Assembly (NCBI GenBank): GCA_028565635.1
Contig: JAOXYB010040106.1
Coordinates: 1 to 13,151, forward strand
DNA length: 13,151 bases
Direction of reading: 5' to 3'
Origin: Phoronis ovalis
Lineage: Eukaryota > Phoronida > Phoronidae
The notes under the pieces are model-generated. The model made no database searches. It was not told the origin of the DNA and saw nothing but the letters and a program-made list of their open reading frames with translations. Position numbers and translations under genes: made by a program. How positions within the stretch are numbered: position 1 is the stretch's first letter; every line of letters starts with the position of its first letter. Below are positions 9,387-13,151 of the stretch, one piece after another.

Positions 9387-12369
9387 CTAAAAGAAAAGAC
9401 ATTACCTTTCACTACTACAAATTACAAACATAAGAATAAGTGATAACTTTGTTTAACTCTAGCAGATAGAATTTGAAATTCAGTTGAATTACACAACACA
9501 ATATCTCTAGTATTATAACACTCATTCTAAGACGTCTTCTGTCAATATTGTGTAGATAGTTTTTCTGCCTCCAGTGGAAGTGGGCCTTTCCTTGTTGCAT
9601 TACCATCTGACCACCCTTAAACCTGTTGTAACATATTTCTACTAATACACACGACTTTTTTAATTGACTAACAACTTTAGAGCAATTGCCTTTAGAAATT
9701 CAATAAAATGCAATATGAGTGAAAACTAACAGACTGATGGACAAAGCAACCAGAAAATCCATTCCCCTTTGCCTACTTGTGAATTAGCTTCAAAATAGAT
9801 TATTTGTTCATAAGGCATATTGAGTTCACCTTAATTTTTTTTAAACCACCCATGAATGAATACAAACTTAAATACACTTCTTTGTACACTACACGCATAC
9901 TAAGTTACTCACAGAAAGTTTTTCTGAATCGCCTTTGAGTACTCTTTCTAAGTAAAGTTGCTTAATTTCTCGCTCCAGTCTACTGGGTAATCCTGGATAC
10001 ATAGTTGATCCACCTGATAAAACTATATGTTTATAAAATTCTGGTCTTGTATCAATGTCTGCTGCCTGCAAGAGAGAGAGAGAGAGTGGAACAGAATTTT
10101 AGTGATCTCCATGGCTGAATTCAAGTTTATTTTTTTGTAATATCCTGCAGTTAAAACACTTGGCTTAAATGTCAACACCTCCTTAAGAAAAACTGGCAAA
10201 ACAATTTAAGCAGGGAGATCAATTTTTAACAAATCACATACATACATACAAACAACCATGCGCCTCACATAACTCCAATCGCTCCAGCAATTATACTAAT
10301 AGCAAATCTAAAAACGTAAGCAAAGGTTTTTCAAGTTGAAACTACCGAATGATTTACATACCTGGATAGTATTAAACAGTAACTCTGCAACCCCAACAGC
10401 TTCTACATTGATTAAATGGGGTTGGAACAAGGCCTCTGGTGCTTCGAAGCGTTCTCCTCCAACTTTGATAATTCGACCATCTGGCAGCTGAAATAGGGAA
10501 GAGAAATGAAATGTAAAAGCAAGACACCTTAATATTTGGATTAGATACATACAGAACCTTTAAATTACAGAAGTGAAAATTTATCCCCACTACAGGTTTT
10601 CCACAAAACACTGTGCATGTATCAATAATTTTCATGTAAACCCAAAAAATGTATATATGTTAATATTTGTAGATTTTGTGCACTAATGATAAATGTAGCA
10701 GGTATGTGAAGACCACATTTTATCACAGCATTACTTTATAAATGGTCTTCTGCACCAACAAGCAGGGGCTTCAGATAGTGCATTTGAAAATTTGTTGTGA
10801 TAGAAATGTCTCAGAATTGGTGACTGGATAATTAAATGGAAAACATCATGCAACTTCAGTAACCATAATCATCATTGACACATTATTTCTTAAACAAACT
10901 GGATAAACAGTCAGAGAAATTCATAAAATTACACTTCTGCAAGATTAACAAAAATTTGCTCTTTCTCCATGTGTAATACTAACTGTGTATGATTCAACAA
11001 GAACTGTTGTTTCTAATGCTAATTTTTGTTCTTGTTCTACATCGTATGCAACATAACACAATTTTTCCTTCATCATTCTTATTGTTTCAAAGTCAGCTGA
11101 ATGGTTGAAAGCGTAGCCTCGTAACAAAAGCAGCTGTAAAATAGCAAATATGTTCAAAATAAAATCAGAGGCGGTGTAACCTAATTTATACAGAATGCAG
11201 AATACTGTTTATATAAATAGATTTAGGATTAGATCTGGAGTACCTGCTGATCCACCTATCTTGTTGCTTATAATTATTGGCAATAATCTAACTTAACACC
11301 CACAACTGTTCCTAACACCAAGTGTATCAACAAAATTATATCATTATCATAAAAACGGAAAGATGCATTGCAAAATGGATAAAAACTCAAATTAATCAAG
11401 ACATATTTTAATGTGATGTCTTAATATTTTATTGTAAAAATGCCTCAGAATTGGTGACTGGTTAAATAAATGAACAAAAATCATGGAATATCAGTGACCA
11501 TAATCATCAGACATACTACCTTTTGAATAAACTGTCTACGAGAGATCCTTCAAAAAAAGGACATTTTATCATAACAACATATATAGTTTATGTCATTAGC
11601 CTGCTATAATTTGTTCTCATAGATACATAGTTACCTTACGTATATTATACAGATTGAATTCGTTACATACCTTGATAAGGTACCTCGTGATGTCTCTACC
11701 AGCAATATCTAACCGTCTTGTTAGATGTGGTAGAGAAAATCCATCATACACTGGACAGATATGTGTAACACCATCTCCAGAGTCTACGACCACACCGGTC
11801 AATAGACCTTGTGCATAAAGAGTGAGCACAGCTTGGATTGCTACATAGACACCGTCAAACTGATAGTGCTCAAACATCACCTAGAAAGAGAATTCATTGG
11901 TTCATAAAGTCTGAATGAATTAGAACTACTGAATGTTCCAGGTATAAACATGTATAGTTTATGTCACAAAATCAGGGAACTGTTGGCAGTTTTAACGGCA
12001 GGAAATGAAATGAAATTTCTGTAATTCCAAGTAAACAACGAATCTCCAAATTACCTCAATACACTTAAAAATTATGGAACTATCTTAGATTTTTTCAGTA
12101 ATTCTCAAATTATATACAGTATTACATGAAAGCAACAAGTCAATGAAATATACCTCAATCATTTTCTCTCTGTTTTTACTGGGGTTCATTGGAGGTTCTG
12201 TCAATAGAATTTTAGTATTGCGGGGATCAATATTAAGTTTCTGTGGTCCAAAAGTATAGTCCCAGATATTTTTCATATCATCCCAATTCCGAACGATACC
12301 GTTCTCCATTGGATAGTTCACTTCAAGCATTGAGCGTAGCTGACTGGCTTCATCACCAACCATTAGATC
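9216..12369 (-). CDS. ACTR2: Actin-related protein 2 (Arp2), six 3' coding exons, 5' end outside window
   Basis: Arp2 pairs with Arp3 in the cytoplasmic Arp2/3 complex and acts as a pseudo-barbed end from which branched actin filaments grow after activation by WASP/WAVE-type factors. Six exons (12369-12154, 11880-11671, 11133-10984, 10487-10362, 10065-9913, 9386-9216) splice to 341 codons plus stop. With 53 missing N-terminal residues this gives 394, the usual animal length. Nucleotide-binding elements are present: DSGDG at residues 158-162, RMMKE at 214-218 and GGSTMY at 305-310 (numbering by alignment to my recollection of human ACTR2). Tyr202 and Thr237/Thr238, reported phosphorylation sites in Arp2, are conserved. 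The protein is near-identical to vertebrate Arp2 except for scattered changes and the last residues (LGVSPS). All junctions are phase 0. The exon or exons for residues 1-53 were not found in 12370-13151, so the gene is 5'-partial in this window. No disruption is seen. Confidence 0.97.
9913..10065 (-). CDS. ACTR2: Arp2 exon, residues about 288-338
   Basis: 51 codons from [10 protein letters not shown] to GDSEKLS. It includes the nucleotide-binding [14 protein letters not shown] region. The acceptor's pyrimidine tract is a CT-dinucleotide run (an AG microsatellite on the plus strand) followed by TTGCAG. The donor is TCT then GTGAGT. Confidence 0.97.
10071..10086 (+). repeat. (AG)8 microsatellite forming an acceptor pyrimidine tract
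   Basis: Eight AG units on the plus strand. On the minus strand this is a CT run ending five bases before the Arp2 acceptor AG at 10067-10066, so it serves as the polypyrimidine tract of that splice site. Confidence 0.9.
10362..10487 (-). CDS. ACTR2: Arp2 exon, residues about 246-287
   Basis: 42 codons from [14 protein letters not shown] to LLFNTIQ. The acceptor is CCCTATTTCAG and the donor is CAG then GTATGT. It encodes the conserved [12 protein letters not shown] segment typical of actin-family subdomain 4 and its surroundings. Other reading frames over this exon contain open stretches that are shadows. Confidence 0.97.
10804..10901 (+). repeat. Intronic repeat, copy 1
   Basis: Shares CTCAGAATTGGTGACTGG exactly with the copy near 11444, followed by an imperfect match that includes CCATAATCATCA and an AAACTG end. 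The whole matched stretch is about 95 bp with small indels. It lies in the Arp2 intron between the exons for residues 196-245 and 246-287. It may be a small interspersed element or a local duplication; no terminal inverted repeats were recognised. Confidence 0.65.
10984..11133 (-). CDS. ACTR2: Arp2 exon, residues about 196-245
   Basis: 50 codons from LLLLRGYAF to VLVESYT. The acceptor is TATTTTACAG and the donor is ACA then GTTAGT. The exon holds the adenine/ribose-contacting RMMKE (214-218), Tyr202 and Thr237-Thr238. The donor GTTAGT is weaker than the others in this gene. Confidence 0.97.
11437..11534 (+). repeat. Intronic repeat, copy 2
   Basis: Second copy of the repeat described at 10804-10901, in the same orientation about 630 bp away in the preceding Arp2 intron (between residues 195 and 196). 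Its ends correspond to AAAAATGCCTCAG on the left and AATAAACTG on the right. Confidence 0.65.
11671..11880 (-). CDS. ACTR2: Arp2 exon, residues about 126-195
   Basis: 70 codons from VMFEHYQF to ITRYLIK. The acceptor is CTTTCTAG before GTGATG and the donor is AAG then GTATGT. It carries the second phosphate-binding loop, DSGDGVTH, at residues 158-165. The first codon is GTG (Val), an ordinary internal codon after splicing and not a start. Confidence 0.97.
12154..12369 (-). CDS. ACTR2: Arp2 exon, residues about 54-125
   Basis: 72 codons beginning [14 protein letters not shown] and ending NREKMIE. The acceptor is TTGTAG before GATCTA and the donor is GAG then GTATAT. The exon covers the actin-fold stretch with the [15 protein letters not shown] motif shared by actins and Arps. 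It is the most 5' exon in the window. The codon boundary at its start matches an in-phase junction after residue 53. Confidence 0.97.
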
Positions 12370-13151
12370 CTACAATTATACAGCAAATGTATGGAGCAGT
12401 TTGACTGGAATTTATTTCCCAAATGCTTGATTACAAAGATTAGATGTCTTTAGTCAGAGTAGGAATTTTTTGATTATTTATTACTAAGGGAGTGTTAGTC
12501 CTAACAATAGGCCCAATACTGATGTGTCTTAACACTTTCCTATTCAAAAACTATCGTCTTTCAAAATTACCACAAACCCATCCGTTGTTATCCAGGGAAG
12601 AAATAAAAAATCTAATATAAAACAATTCAAATATCAGTGAAAATAAATGTAGATCATTATGGTTGCTTCGTATTAATTGAGTAAAAATTCAACAAATGTT
12701 GTGCTACAAGAAATATTTAAATATTTTTCATTTGATAATAACAAACTACGACAATCGGAGCATTGCTGGATGAGAATTTTCATTTTTGTTAAAGGCTGCT
12801 CCGCTTTCAATTGTACGGGGGGGGGGGGGACGGCAGTTAAATAGAAATATTATGGGTGGTGGGTATCATACTTAAATACATATTACAGGTGGTGGGGTGG
12901 AAAAATAAATGCATTTGACGGGTGGTTGGTATAAAGTTCAGGTCATCCTAATTATATACATGGGTGATCTTACTTCCCCAACGATTATTTTGTGCTCTTA
13001 ACGGGGCGAGAACCGTTTATTTCTTAGATATCTTTGTTACAATGTATCTTTAAAACTATAGACTAAAAGTATTGTAATGTATACATTTTCTTTTTAGTCA
13101 GTTTTTTTTCTTTCAATCCGACTACATTGTGGTCCAATTTGTTGCCATGGT
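12370..13151 (-). other. Arp2 upstream intron (partial)
   Basis: No reading frame here matches the missing Arp2 N-terminus (the first phosphate loop and the region before residue 54). The stretch is therefore read as intron running off the right edge. It contains a poly-G run and a degenerate G-rich tandem array between about 12812 and 12970, and otherwise AT-rich sequence without recognisable features. Confidence 0.7.
12812..12975 (+). repeat. Degenerate G-rich minisatellite with a 13-base G run
   Basis: G clusters start at 12817 (13 consecutive G), 12854 (GGGTGGTGGG), 12888 (GTGGTGGGGTGG), 12920 (GGGTGGTTGG) and 12962 (GGGTG), spaced 37, 34, 32 and 42 bases. Each is followed by an A/T-rich half containing TAAATA, TAAATGCA or similar. 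This is a tandem repeat of roughly 33 bp that has diverged. The G-rich strand could form G-quadruplexes. It lies in an Arp2 intron. Confidence 0.55.

Noticed and set aside
9415-9606. Minus-strand 63-residue open frame.
   Set aside because: Falls entirely inside an Arp2 intron defined by good splice sites on both sides.
10372-10635. Minus-strand 87-residue open frame.
   Set aside because: Out-of-frame overlap with the Arp2 exon at 10362-10487 extending into intron.
12370-13151. Search for the missing Arp2 N-terminal exon(s).
   Set aside because: No minus-strand frame encodes anything like the expected 53 residues; they must lie beyond the right edge.
1-13151. tRNA, rRNA, CRISPR, transposase, reverse transcriptase or viral genes.
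   Set aside because: No tRNA-like A and B box pairs, no regularly spaced repeat-spacer pattern, and no frames resembling mobile-element or viral proteins were seen by eye.

Overview
The window looks like nuclear DNA from an invertebrate animal. It is AT-rich, its genes are split by spliceosomal introns of roughly 270-950 bp, most of it is non-coding, and no bacterial-style gene packing is seen. A lophotrochozoan such as a mollusc would fit, but nothing in the sequence proves the taxon. Both recognisable genes lie on the minus strand.

Right third (about 8.7-12.4 kb): most of the gene for actin-related protein 2 (Arp2/ACTR2), a subunit of the Arp2/3 actin-nucleating complex. Six coding exons join without a break into the equivalent of residues 54-394 of the 394-residue animal protein. 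Every exon is a whole number of codons and every junction has GT/AG ends. The first exons (about 53 residues) lie beyond the right edge; the 782 bp of intron visible there hold a degenerate G-rich minisatellite. A 3' UTR of about 0.5 kb ends near an AATAAA at 8719-8724.

Middle-left (about 3.2-5.4 kb): a small secreted protein gene. Exon 1 (4742-5036) encodes a signal peptide and a complete 12-cysteine insulin-like growth factor-binding (IGFBP) N-terminal domain, and ends at a strong phase-1 splice donor. I propose two downstream exons (4292-4340 and 3245-3341) whose splice sites and phases mesh to give about 146 residues, but this part is inference. A stop-free, coding-like frame with a transmembrane segment (3609-3815) sits in the proposed second intron and could be an alternative last exon.

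The rest is apparently intergenic. Bases 1-3240 have no convincing coding sequence; the extreme left has promoter-like YY1, E2F and ETS motifs, and several minus-strand AATAAA signals could end the IGFBP-domain transcript. Bases about 5.5-8.7 kb also lack a convincing gene, with a short cluster of palindromes near 5.66 kb and one weak coding-like patch near 8.1-8.45 kb. Nothing indicates that the two genes work together: one acts in the cytoplasmic actin machinery, the other is secreted. I found no tRNA, rRNA, CRISPR array, transposase or viral gene, and no clear new biological system. The most useful leads are the tail structure of the IGFBP-domain gene and the possible membrane-anchored isoform.
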